Shown: positions 35,460 through 43,280 of the stretch, piece by piece | How positions within the stretch are numbered: the stretch's first letter is position 1 | Layout: every line of letters starts with the position of its first letter | Assembly (NCBI GenBank): GCA_937927845.1 | Contig: CALFXE010000242.1 | Span: 1-64,000 of the forward strand | DNA: 64,000 nt | Direction: 5' to 3' | Origin: an uncultured Paludibacter sp. | GTDB taxonomy: Bacteria; Bacteroidota; Bacteroidia; Bacteroidales; Paludibacteraceae | Position numbers and translations under genes: made by a program | Notes under the pieces: generated by a model | Seen by the model: only the letters and a program-made list of their open reading frames with translations | The model's database searches: none | What the model was told of the DNA's origin: nothing

Positions 35460-36110
35460 ATGAAACGCAAAAATCTCTCTTCAGCAGAAATACAGGATAT
35501 TCTAAAACGATACCCCGATGATAAAACAGAAAGTATTGCACGTGATTTTAATGTGAGTATAAGTCATATTTATAAAACCGCTCAACGTTATGGTGTGGTA
35601 AAATCAGAAAAGTTTAAAAACTCTCCTGCAAGTGGACGTATTCAGCCGAGACAACGTTTATCTCCGGATACACAATTTAAAAAGGGTTATTCCGGAGCAA
35701 CTAAGGGAATGAGAATAGAGGCGATTATTAAGAATAAAGAAAAGCTACAGAACTGGCGAGATAAGTGTCTCTGGAAAAAAGGAAACAAACCTTATAACAC
35801 AGCAAAAGATGGTGAAATAAGATTCAGACCAAGCTCCGGATACTGGCATATACGAATAGCCGAGAATAATTGGGAGTTTTTACACAGGCACCTGTGGACT
35901 AAACATCACGGTCCCATTCCTGAAGGATATAACATCCTTTTTAAAGATGGCAATAAAAATAACTGTATCATTGAAAATTTAGAGTGTATCTCCAATGCAG
36001 AACTTGGCGAAAGAAATCGACATACACAGTACCCCTATGATCTACAAAAAACAATCGAGGAAAAGAACAAATTAAATAAACTTTTAAAAAAGATGAATCA
36101 TGAACAGTAA
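35460..36110 (+). CDS. HNH endonuclease with N-terminal HTH
   Basis: A 216-residue protein: an N-terminal homeodomain-like HTH (about 1-50; 'TESIARDFNVSISHIYKTAQ'), then a C-terminal HNH/homing-type nuclease domain (about 120-190) with 'FLHRHLWTKHHGPIPEGYNI', 'LFKDGNKNNCIIENLECIS' and the N-x8-H spacing of HNH_3/NUMOD proteins. It may be a packaging-linked HNH nuclease, as HNH genes often precede terminase, or a homing endonuclease. It overlaps the next gene by 11 bases. Confidence 0.83.
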   Translation: MKRKNLSSAEIQDILKRYPDDKTESIARDFNVSISHIYKTAQRYGVVKSEKFKNSPASGRIQPRQRLSPDTQFKKGYSGATKGMRIEAIIKNKEKLQNWRDKCLWKKGNKPYNTAKDGEIRFRPSSGYWHIRIAENNWEFLHRHLWTKHHGPIPEGYNILFKDGNKNNCIIENLECISNAELGERNRHTQYPYDLQKTIEEKNKLNKLLKKMNHEQ

Positions 36111-36438
36111 AAACCCAAATTCAGGATTAACGCTTGTAGATGTTCGCGGCGTTTTAATGGACACAATTAACCAATTAAGGGATGGAACCGTAGATGTGAA
36201 AACAGCTTCCGAAATCCGAAACCTAAGCAACTCTATGATTGATATTGCCAAGGTTCAAGTCGAATATATCAAGGCGTTGCCCAATACAGTTAAAGAAGCT
36301 CTTAAGGTTGATGAAGTAAAAGCCATTGCCGGCACACTAATCGACCGGGATGCCGAGCTGGATATAACTTTGAAAGAGGTAGAATTCAATCAAAAGAAAC
36401 CATATCAGATAGGAGATAAAAGTGAATTTGATTTTTAA
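36100..36438 (+). CDS. Phage protein, 112 aa, unknown
   Basis: Helical protein ('DVRGVLMDTINQLRDGTVDV', 'NLSNSMIDIAKVQVEYIKAL') that I recognise as a type found just before terminase in Bacteroidetes prophages; no function known. Last gene of the early transcript, followed by the terminator at 36553. Confidence 0.7.
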   Translation: MNSKNPNSGLTLVDVRGVLMDTINQLRDGTVDVKTASEIRNLSNSMIDIAKVQVEYIKALPNTVKEALKVDEVKAIAGTLIDRDAELDITLKEVEFNQKKPYQIGDKSEFDF

Positions 36439-36552
36439 AACCATTCTCCATATTTAAAAAGTTCACCAGCATTAAAAATTATCACTGAGAATTTTAATAA
36501 AAAAACAACAATTGACATCAAAGAAATACTGTTTGATGATTTGTTTTTTCTG

Positions 36553-36588
36553 TCAGATACTATGTAAACTATGGTATCTGATTTTTTT
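36553..36588 (+). terminator. Terminator ending the early operon
   Basis: TCAGATAC (36553-36560) pairs with GTATCTGA (36574-36581), followed by TTTTTTTG. The gene-free stretch 36439-36828 (390 bases, very AT-rich) holds this terminator and the late promoter at 36777; a 60-codon leftward frame at 36435-36617 overlaps both and is not convincing. Confidence 0.8.
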
Positions 36589-36776
36589 GTTTTTCGACGT
36601 AAGAATGCTTTATTCATAATAACATAATTTTGAGAAATAAAAAATCCATATAATTTGAAATCATCGCAAATCTACACATCCGTAAATTGTATTTTGTCAC
36701 TTTCTGATAAAATCTTTAAATAAATTTAGTTTATTTGCTGTTTCTTTTGTAACTCACTGTAAATCAATTAAATATA

Positions 36777-36808
36777 TTTGTTTTTATAATATAAATTATT
36801 TATATTTG
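36777..36808 (+). promoter_or_regulatory. Late promoter, full consensus
   Basis: TTTG at 36777-36780, 20-base spacer, TATATTTG at 36801-36808. This is the best match to the Bacteroidetes consensus in the window. It lies 21 bases before the terminase small-subunit start and has no copy of the repressor palindrome. Confidence 0.8.
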
Positions 36809-36828
36809 CAGTGTTTAATAATCTGTAA

Positions 36829-37353
36829 ATGGCTGCACCTAAAGGAAATCAATTCTGGAAATTACGTTCAAAACATGGGCGTGATAAACTATTTAACTCT
36901 CCCGGATTACTATGGAGAGTTGCATGTGAGTATTTTCAATGGTGTGATGATAATCCATTCTATGAAGTAGAGCAGGTAAAATCAACCGTAAAACCATACA
37001 AAGATAAAGATACAGGAGAGGTAATATTCCCTAATCAATTTGTTGAGCTACCTAAAATGAGACCGTACACACTTCAGGGGTTATGCCTTTATATTGGTTG
37101 TAATGTTAAGTATTTTAATGATTTCGATAAGCAATTAGAAAATAAAGAAGATGAAGCGAGCAAAGATTTTTCCGAAATCGTTACGCGTATACGAGAAACT
37201 ATCTACAATCAGAAGTTTTCAGGAGCTGCTTCCGGCTTCTTGAATCCTAATATAATAGCTCGTGATTTAGGGTTGTCTGACCGACAGGAATTAACAGGAA
37301 AGGACGGAGGAGAGATTGTTTTAAAACAAATAACCGGTATGGTGGTAAAATGA
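36829..37353 (+). CDS. Terminase small subunit / DNA-packaging protein
   Basis: A 174-residue protein beginning 'MAAPKGNQFWKLRSKHGRDK', the typical opening of this packaging-protein family, with 'SPGLLWRVACEYFQWCDDNP' and 'YTLQGLCLYIGCNVKYFNDF'. It binds the phage pac/cos DNA and recruits the large subunit, encoded with a 4-base overlap. First gene of the late transcript. Confidence 0.88.
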   Translation: MAAPKGNQFWKLRSKHGRDKLFNSPGLLWRVACEYFQWCDDNPFYEVEQVKSTVKPYKDKDTGEVIFPNQFVELPKMRPYTLQGLCLYIGCNVKYFNDFDKQLENKEDEASKDFSEIVTRIRETIYNQKFSGAASGFLNPNIIARDLGLSDRQELTGKDGGEIVLKQITGMVVK

Positions 37354-38699
37354 TAATTGAATTTGATACACACGGAAATGAGAAGCAAAAGGAAGTTTGC
37401 CTTCATTGGATTGATAATTCAGTTACTGATATCACCTATGGAGGCTCAAAAGGCTCCGGTAAATCATACTTAGGCGTAAGTTTGATTTTTAGTGATGCGT
37501 TGACATATCCGGATACATTTTATTTCATCGCTCGTAAACAGTTAATCGACTTACGGAAATATACTATTCCAACCATTTACGAAGTGTTTGAAAAATGGAG
37601 TTTAACGCAGGATTATTTTAGATATCAAGGAAATGATAATTACTTTCTTTTGTATAATAAATCTCGTGTATATCTTCTTGATGCACGATATATGCCAACA
37701 GATCCGCTGTATCAACGTTTTGGCTCGATGCAGATGACACGAGGATGGATTGAAGAGGCCGGTGAATTTTCTCTTGATGCGAAGAACAACCTGCAGGCAA
37801 GTATAGGCAGATGGAAGAATGATAAGTATGGTTTAGTTCCTAAGCTTTTGCAAACATGTAACCCGGCAAAAAACTACCTGTACAGCGACTATTACAAGAA
37901 GCACAAAGATGGAATACTGGAAAACTGGAAACGATTTGTACAGGCATTGCCAACAGATAACAAAATGCTTCCGGATGGATATCTGCTTAATTTAGAGAGA
38001 ACGTTAACTAAGAACCAAAAAGAACGATTATTATTGGGGAATTGGGAATATGATGATGATCCGGATTTACTTGTTGATTACGATGCTGTTTGCGATTGTT
38101 TTTCTAATGAACACGTAAAACCAGCTCCCAACAAAAGTATAAGTGCAGATTTAGCGATGAAGGGGCGTGATAGATTTGTGGCGGGATCATGGACTGGCAG
38201 GGTTGTGAAAGTGGCTATTGACAAAACATATTCAACAGCAAGAGAAATAGAGCTTGATCTTAAAAACCTGATGCGAACAGATGGTGTTGGAAGAAGTAGA
38301 ACGATAGCTGATAGTGATGGATTGGGCGCATATTTAGAAAGCTACATAGAAGGTATTAAGGAGTTCCACGGAGGAGCAACGGCAATTGACAGCACAATCT
38401 ATGCGAACTTAAAATCTGAATGTGGTTATAAGCTGGCTGAGTTAATCAATAAGCGTGAGATAAAGATAATATGCACCAAAGAACAAGAGGAGAGTATAAA
38501 AGAAGAGTTAATGATGCTTAAAGGAGAAAATCCGGATAGCGATACGCATAAAAAACGTATTATTTCTAAAGACTCCATGAAAGCTATTCTCGGAAGGTCT
38601 CCGGATTATCTTGATATGCTTATAATGGGGATGTACTTTGAAGTTAAACCGATATCGAAAGGTATCAGAAAAATATCATACCGTAATGTTAGTAAATAA
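37350..38699 (+). CDS. terL: Terminase large subunit
   Basis: A 449-residue packaging ATPase and nuclease. Walker A 'GGSKGSGKS' at 31-39, Walker B 'WIEEAGEF' at about 132-139, coupling motif 'LLQTCNPAKN', and a C-terminal RNase-H-like nuclease domain starting at about 265 ('KSISADLAMKGRDRFVAGSW', 'TIADSDGLGAYLES'). It cuts concatemers and drives DNA into the prohead. It overlaps the following gene by 14 bases. Confidence 0.95.
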   Translation: MIIEFDTHGNEKQKEVCLHWIDNSVTDITYGGSKGSGKSYLGVSLIFSDALTYPDTFYFIARKQLIDLRKYTIPTIYEVFEKWSLTQDYFRYQGNDNYFLLYNKSRVYLLDARYMPTDPLYQRFGSMQMTRGWIEEAGEFSLDAKNNLQASIGRWKNDKYGLVPKLLQTCNPAKNYLYSDYYKKHKDGILENWKRFVQALPTDNKMLPDGYLLNLERTLTKNQKERLLLGNWEYDDDPDLLVDYDAVCDCFSNEHVKPAPNKSISADLAMKGRDRFVAGSWTGRVVKVAIDKTYSTAREIELDLKNLMRTDGVGRSRTIADSDGLGAYLESYIEGIKEFHGGATAIDSTIYANLKSECGYKLAELINKREIKIICTKEQEESIKEELMMLKGENPDSDTHKKRIISKDSMKAILGRSPDYLDMLIMGMYFEVKPISKGIRKISYRNVSK

Positions 38700-39087
38700 A
38701 TTAAAATCAATCTTAGAGTTGGTTAATCCGACTTATATTTTCGAGTACGAAGAAAATGCAATGATGAACATCAAAGCAGATGAGTATGCTCGCAGTGATA
38801 AATTTGTATATATAGAAGAATTCACACAAGGACGGTATGTTATTGAAGGTTATAAAAAGAAGAAAATAACACGTGTACAGATTTGGTTTTGCATATTCTG
38901 TGAGATGCATAGCGATGCAATAAAAAGAGAGCAATTGAGAAATCAAATCGAGATAGAAATAGTTTTTCCGTTCATGGAACGGCTGCCTAAAATTGAAACG
39001 TGGCAATTCTTTACGCCTCTTCCGAGATTTGATGCCAACGAAATTAGCATAATGTTACAGTTTGAGTATAAAAATGATATTTGTTAA
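38686..39087 (+). CDS. Phage structural-module protein, 133 aa
   Basis: The ATG at 38686 was chosen; a TTG at 38638 lies well inside the terminase gene. The product is an alpha/beta protein with 'MNIKADEYARSDKFVYIEEF' and 'IEIVFPFMERLPKIETWQFF', similar in feel to head-tail or tail-completion proteins encoded in this position. No family assigned. Confidence 0.65.
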   Translation: MLVNKLKSILELVNPTYIFEYEENAMMNIKADEYARSDKFVYIEEFTQGRYVIEGYKKKKITRVQIWFCIFCEMHSDAIKREQLRNQIEIEIVFPFMERLPKIETWQFFTPLPRFDANEISIMLQFEYKNDIC

Positions 39088-39089
39088 GC

Positions 39090-39590
39090 ATGAAAACAAA
39101 GCAAAATGACACTACGCCATCGAGCCTATACAACAAAATGTCAGAAATAGACATTAAATCGGGTAAAATAACTTTCGGTCAACGTATAGAATTAGGTAAA
39201 ATCTTTCAAGGGGATGATACTGAAATTGTAAAGTTTGAAAAAGTTTTTTTATGTATGCATGATTTTAAGCCTGCTATGACCGAATACACAAAATTGACTG
39301 ATTATTTTAATCGAATAATTAGAGGTATTACGTATTGGATTGAGCAGGAACAAACCCTTTTAAAATATGATCCTTCACCGGAAGAATTAAACGCCGGCAT
39401 AAAAGATTTGAGTGATAAGATAGGTGAATTTGGAACAATTAAAGCTCTGGCTAAAAACTACGGTAAAGATCCGGATGAGGTATTAAAATGGGAATATGGA
39501 AAAGTGTTTGGTATTCTATATTCCGACTTGGAAGAGTACAAATACCAACAAAGGTTTAATAAGGTTTTAGAGCAAAAATACAAACGCTAA
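39090..39590 (+). CDS. Phage protein, 166 aa, possible tail-assembly factor
   Basis: Helical 166-residue protein ('SGKITFGQRIELGKIFQGDD', 'LAKNYGKDPDEVLKWEYGKV'). The late region 'DEVLKWEYGKVFGILYSDLE' resembles the helical tail-assembly chaperone type, but no frameshift-coupled longer form is visible. The ATG at 39090 is used rather than TTG 39081. Overlaps the next start by one base. Confidence 0.6.
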   Translation: MKTKQNDTTPSSLYNKMSEIDIKSGKITFGQRIELGKIFQGDDTEIVKFEKVFLCMHDFKPAMTEYTKLTDYFNRIIRGITYWIEQEQTLLKYDPSPEELNAGIKDLSDKIGEFGTIKALAKNYGKDPDEVLKWEYGKVFGILYSDLEEYKYQQRFNKVLEQKYKR

Positions 39591-40045
39591 TGGATATTTC
39601 TAAAATTTTACATGAAGAATTATTGCAGCTAAAGAACGATGTTATTTACCGACATGAACAAGCAAGGCAGGTAGCATCCGGAAAGACACGATCTATGTTC
39701 GATGAGTATCTCACATCGGACTACAGCGGGGTACTCGAAGGAGCTTCCTATGTCGGAGTACTTGAGAGAGGAAGAGGGGCGGGAAAGGTCCCATATAACT
39801 TTAAAGACATCCTGCAACGGTGGGCACAAGCCAAAGGATTAACATTTAAGAGTGAAGCTGACTTTAATAGATGGGTGTATTTTGTTATAAAAAAAATAAA
39901 AGAAGAAGGAACTACATTGTATCGCTCTGAAAGTAATGAGGATATATTTTCAACCCCCATATCCGAATTTACCGACAGGCTATCAAGCAGAGTAGTATCA
40001 TATTTTGAAACTGAAATAAAAAATCAAATTTATGAACATAAGTAA
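39590..40045 (+). CDS. HK97 gp10-like head-tail or tail completion protein
   Basis: A 151-residue protein with an amphipathic N-terminal helix, 'YSGVLEGASYVGVLERGRGA' and 'DILQRWAQAKGLTFKSEADF', the pattern of gp10/virion-morphogenesis proteins that complete the tail or neck. Sits among tail genes; overlaps the next gene by 14 bases. Confidence 0.65.
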   Translation: MDISKILHEELLQLKNDVIYRHEQARQVASGKTRSMFDEYLTSDYSGVLEGASYVGVLERGRGAGKVPYNFKDILQRWAQAKGLTFKSEADFNRWVYFVIKKIKEEGTTLYRSESNEDIFSTPISEFTDRLSSRVVSYFETEIKNQIYEHK

Positions 40046-41054
40046 ACAACCCCCGGCTATACATACAGCTTTCAACCCTATTATTATAGAGCTGCAAGGA
40101 CCGGAAAGTGAAGCTGAAATAACGATTCAAACATCGGGACAAAGCGATGTTGTTTTATCCGGTGAATTTTTCAACGGAAAGCTGGTGATTGATTTGTCAA
40201 CCACTATTAAAAAACTATTATCAGATAAACTTATACTTGATTATTTGGTAATTATCGGGGAATATACTTTGTCGTTAGCAGCGTTGAATGCAGTGGTTCA
40301 AATTGGTGAAAGTTCTAACTATGCAGCCAAGAGAGGTACTTTTCGTACTAATTTTGAGCGGATATATCTTTACGAGGGTTACGAAAATAATCTTTACATT
40401 TTGGGATACCCTGAGACTACATATATTAACTTTAATGGTGAACTCTATGAACTCTATGAACTCTACGGAGAAATAACGTCTGGCGTGCTATTTTTTGTTC
40501 CCTTACAGCTAAATAAAAAATACGTAGGTATATCAAATGATATAATCGCATGGCCACTCGAGAATAACGCCGGCGATATAATCCTTACGAATGCCGGAGA
40601 GATAATTTATGTAAAATTAAACAATGGAGCGGAAGAGCATCGGATTTTACTCGAAACCAGATGTATTCCGGATAGTCCGTTTTACGTTCGATGGTTAAAC
40701 CAGCAAGGGGGATTCGATTACTGGATGTTTTCGTACAGACAGTATCACAATAGGAGTGTATCCTCTCCGGAATTATTCAAGCCTGTCATACTTGACCAAT
40801 CTACAGCGATAGGTACAGATATACAATTAATGCTTGAAGGAAATGAAAAGATTATTGCAGGCTCTGTGGGGTTGACCGATAATCAGTATGAGGTTGTTAG
40901 CAAGCTTATTTATTCACCACGAATAGATTATTATGATAAAGGTATATGGAAGCGAATAGCAATAGATAAGGGAGAGGTAGAGAAAGATACCCGGATGAAA
41001 TCGCAATCACTTGAATTTACATTCAAATTGCCCGATCCACAATTGCAGTTTTAA
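40032..41054 (+). CDS. Beta-rich tail protein, 340 aa
   Basis: A 340-residue mostly beta-strand protein ('NPIIIELQGPESEAEITIQT', 'DYWMFSYRQYHNRSVSSPEL'), with a 'WKRIAIDKGEVEKDTRMKSQ' C-terminal part typical of minor tail or distal-tail proteins in Bacteroidetes phages. It contains a 9-base triple repeat giving ELYELYELY. Probable baseplate/tail-tip part; exact role unknown. Confidence 0.6.
   Translation: MNISKQPPAIHTAFNPIIIELQGPESEAEITIQTSGQSDVVLSGEFFNGKLVIDLSTTIKKLLSDKLILDYLVIIGEYTLSLAALNAVVQIGESSNYAAKRGTFRTNFERIYLYEGYENNLYILGYPETTYINFNGELYELYELYGEITSGVLFFVPLQLNKKYVGISNDIIAWPLENNAGDIILTNAGEIIYVKLNNGAEEHRILLETRCIPDSPFYVRWLNQQGGFDYWMFSYRQYHNRSVSSPELFKPVILDQSTAIGTDIQLMLEGNEKIIAGSVGLTDNQYEVVSKLIYSPRIDYYDKGIWKRIAIDKGEVEKDTRMKSQSLEFTFKLPDPQLQF
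40440..40466 (+). repeat. 9-bp triple repeat within tail gene
   Basis: GAACTCTAT, GAACTCTAT, GAACTCTAC in tandem, encoding (ELY)x3. In-frame unit, so copy-number slippage would change the protein by three residues without breaking it. Confidence 0.85.
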
Positions 41055-41296
41055 TGAGTATTTATGAAGCCATATTGAATATTGATGAAGCAACATTTGA
41101 TAGGTTGATGTCGCTCGGTGTGTTACGCTCAAATGCAAAGAGAGATTTACTCATTTATGAGTATTATTTAAGTGAGTGTGAAAGGCACGGAAGTATGCAG
41201 GCGATGACTAATACCAGTGAAGAATTTAAGGTTTCGGAAGATATTGTTCAGCGAATAGTCTATCGCGCACCATATAATAAAAAGATAAAAGAATGA
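41054..41296 (+). CDS. Small phage protein, 80 aa
   Basis: Helical protein with an HTH-like pattern ('FDRLMSLGVLRSNAKRDLLI', 'TSEEFKVSEDIVQRIVYRAP'). Overlaps both neighbours by 1-4 bases, so it is part of the tail transcript. It may be a morphogenesis factor or a DNA-binding regulator of late genes. Confidence 0.65.
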   Translation: MSIYEAILNIDEATFDRLMSLGVLRSNAKRDLLIYEYYLSECERHGSMQAMTNTSEEFKVSEDIVQRIVYRAPYNKKIKE

Positions 41297-43125
41297 ATGA
41301 TTATAAATTATACATCAAGGATTTATCAGGGGTTTGGAAGCTGGCTGATCTGGGAGAAAATAAGCCGTATATGAACTACCAATCTAACAATATCAATGAG
41401 CTAAATAGCAGAAAAGCCAATTATTCGCAAGAATTACAACTGTCATTTACACCCGCTAATTGTGCTATATTCGACTACGTTAATGATGAAGGCATTATAT
41501 CCGGTATTCCATATTTAAAGCTTGAATGCAGGTTGTTTTGTGGTAATGTGCTAATATCCGGAAAGGGTTCATATGTAATCCTAAGAGGTGTAACAGATAA
41601 ATTTAGTATACAAATTCTTTCAGGGGTAGCTGATTTTTTTAAAACTATTTCTGAACTTGATCTTTCCGAACTTGATTTAGGTGTAATTCAATTAGGTTTA
41701 GATGCTATGCATCCACAGGAGTTTACCGATTATTATTTATATGCCTTTTTATCCCCATATCAAGGGGGACAAGATAGTGTCTATTTAAAAGCTGATGATG
41801 CCATACCGATGGTAAGGTTGAGAAAGATAGTTGAGAAAATCTGTTTAAATCAGGGATATACACTCGAAACTAATTTATCAGAAGCCATTTTTAACAAGTA
41901 TGCTGTGGCGATAACTGACAGAAAAGCTTTACCCAATGAGTTATTTAATGCTGAATCATCCGGAACATATAATCTTGCTTATGAAAATCAGTTGAATTTT
42001 AATGTTGTTGATTCCGGCAATGGTAATCTAACAAAGTTCTTTGGCAGTATTGGTAGTGATGTAGGAAATCTGATATACAAAAGCACTCAGGCTGCAAAGA
42101 TAAAGCTGGAAATAACAGTTAATAGTTCCTCGGCACCAGTTAGACTTGCAGTTGTTAGTCCAGATTACAATTATATAACTCAATCAAGCTATCACAGCAT
42201 TAATCAGGAGATTAATTTGAACGCAGGAAACACAATAATAATTACCATTGGTAACGAACAACCAATACCGGCATCAACCATGGTGACATACAACATCACA
42301 TTTGAGTATGAGTCCGTAAGCGATATAATTCAATATCCTGGCTTACTTGATATCGCAAGAAATATAAGGTTCAATTCTCAGTTAGAAATATTCAAAGCAT
42401 TTGTAAACCTGTTTGGGATGATTGTGGATGTTGATAACAATGTTAAAAAAGTTTATGCATACACAACCCAAAAACTATATGATAATAAAGTAAGTGCAAT
42501 TGATTGGAGTGATAAACTTGATGTGAGAGATAATAACAAATCATTTCATCTAACTGGTTATGCTCAAAATAATATCATCCAGTTTGAAACGAATCAGATC
42601 GAGAACATAACTAAATCAGGTTCTTTTCAGGTTAATGATTTAATACTCGAAAAGAACAAAACGATATCGACAATTGGATTTGAAAGTGGTAGAGATATCG
42701 TTGCATATGAACTTTATGGTAATCCGACATTATGTGCAACCGTACCAGCGTTTCAATTGAACGATAATAGCGTGTTTGAATTTAAGGGATGTAAACCTCA
42801 TATTATTGAAATACTTGGAGATTTTGTTGATGTTCCAATTTATCAGGGATCCGGAGCAAGTCCGGTTGTAACTTATCAGTACAATCAAACTAAACACGTT
42901 GATATCCAAAATCAGATCGATACTTTTTATGGGGCGTTGATTAATGGAATGTTGACAAATACATTTACAATAGAACGATTATTCAATTTGTCAGCTGATG
43001 ATGTTGAAGGTTTCAGCCAGTTTGTTCCGGTGTATATATCCAGATATAGAAAGTATTTTTACGTCAATAAAATAAAAAACTTCGTTAAAGGGAAATTAAC
43101 GAAGTGCGAATTAGTGAAGTTATGA
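41293..43125 (+). CDS. Large tail protein, 610 aa, possible baseplate hub
   Basis: A 610-residue protein beginning 'MNDYKLYIKDLSGVWKLADL'; beta-rich, with 'SGVADFFKTISELDLSELDL' and a C-terminal region on 'YKSTQAAKIKLEITVNSSSA' and 'IPASTMVTYNITFEYESVSD'. Position directly before the tape-measure gene and after tail-tip genes suggests a hub, distal tail or adsorption part. No catalytic motif seen. The DNA near the stop has a perfect 9-bp hairpin (43080-43104) without T-run. Confidence 0.6.
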   Translation: MNDYKLYIKDLSGVWKLADLGENKPYMNYQSNNINELNSRKANYSQELQLSFTPANCAIFDYVNDEGIISGIPYLKLECRLFCGNVLISGKGSYVILRGVTDKFSIQILSGVADFFKTISELDLSELDLGVIQLGLDAMHPQEFTDYYLYAFLSPYQGGQDSVYLKADDAIPMVRLRKIVEKICLNQGYTLETNLSEAIFNKYAVAITDRKALPNELFNAESSGTYNLAYENQLNFNVVDSGNGNLTKFFGSIGSDVGNLIYKSTQAAKIKLEITVNSSSAPVRLAVVSPDYNYITQSSYHSINQEINLNAGNTIIITIGNEQPIPASTMVTYNITFEYESVSDIIQYPGLLDIARNIRFNSQLEIFKAFVNLFGMIVDVDNNVKKVYAYTTQKLYDNKVSAIDWSDKLDVRDNNKSFHLTGYAQNNIIQFETNQIENITKSGSFQVNDLILEKNKTISTIGFESGRDIVAYELYGNPTLCATVPAFQLNDNSVFEFKGCKPHIIEILGDFVDVPIYQGSGASPVVTYQYNQTKHVDIQNQIDTFYGALINGMLTNTFTIERLFNLSADDVEGFSQFVPVYISRYRKYFYVNKIKNFVKGKLTKCELVKL

Positions 43126-43130
43126 TAAAA

Positions 43131-43226
43131 TTATTTCTTTTTAAAGACAGATTTTGCATCCTGGATAAGAGCCATGATCACACAAAAGAAGAAAAATGAT
43201 ATAAATATGATTCCTATGATTTCCAT
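43131..43226 (-). CDS. Possible small TM peptide, 31 aa, leftward
   Basis: In the 155-base gap before the tape-measure gene, the complementary strand has an ATG frame of 31 codons with one strong hydrophobic segment ('IIGIIFISFFFFCVIMALIQ') and a Lys-rich end. It would run against the late transcript. Chance occurrence is possible. Confidence 0.3.
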   Translation of the reverse strand: MEIIGIIFISFFFFCVIMALIQDAKSVFKKK

Positions 43227-43280
43227 ATCAATAAAATTTATACAACAAAAATACAAATAACTTTTTAATAATCAAACAAA

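Noticed and set aside
36435..36617. Leftward 60-codon frame between early and late operons
   Set aside because: It overlaps the last codons of the early operon and the terminator hairpin at 36553-36588, in very AT-rich DNA where chance frames are common.
39090..39590. Programmed frameshift in a tail-assembly chaperone (gpG/gpGT type)
   Set aside because: The next gene starts with its own ATG at the stop and encodes a gp10-like protein; no slippery site with an extended frame was seen.
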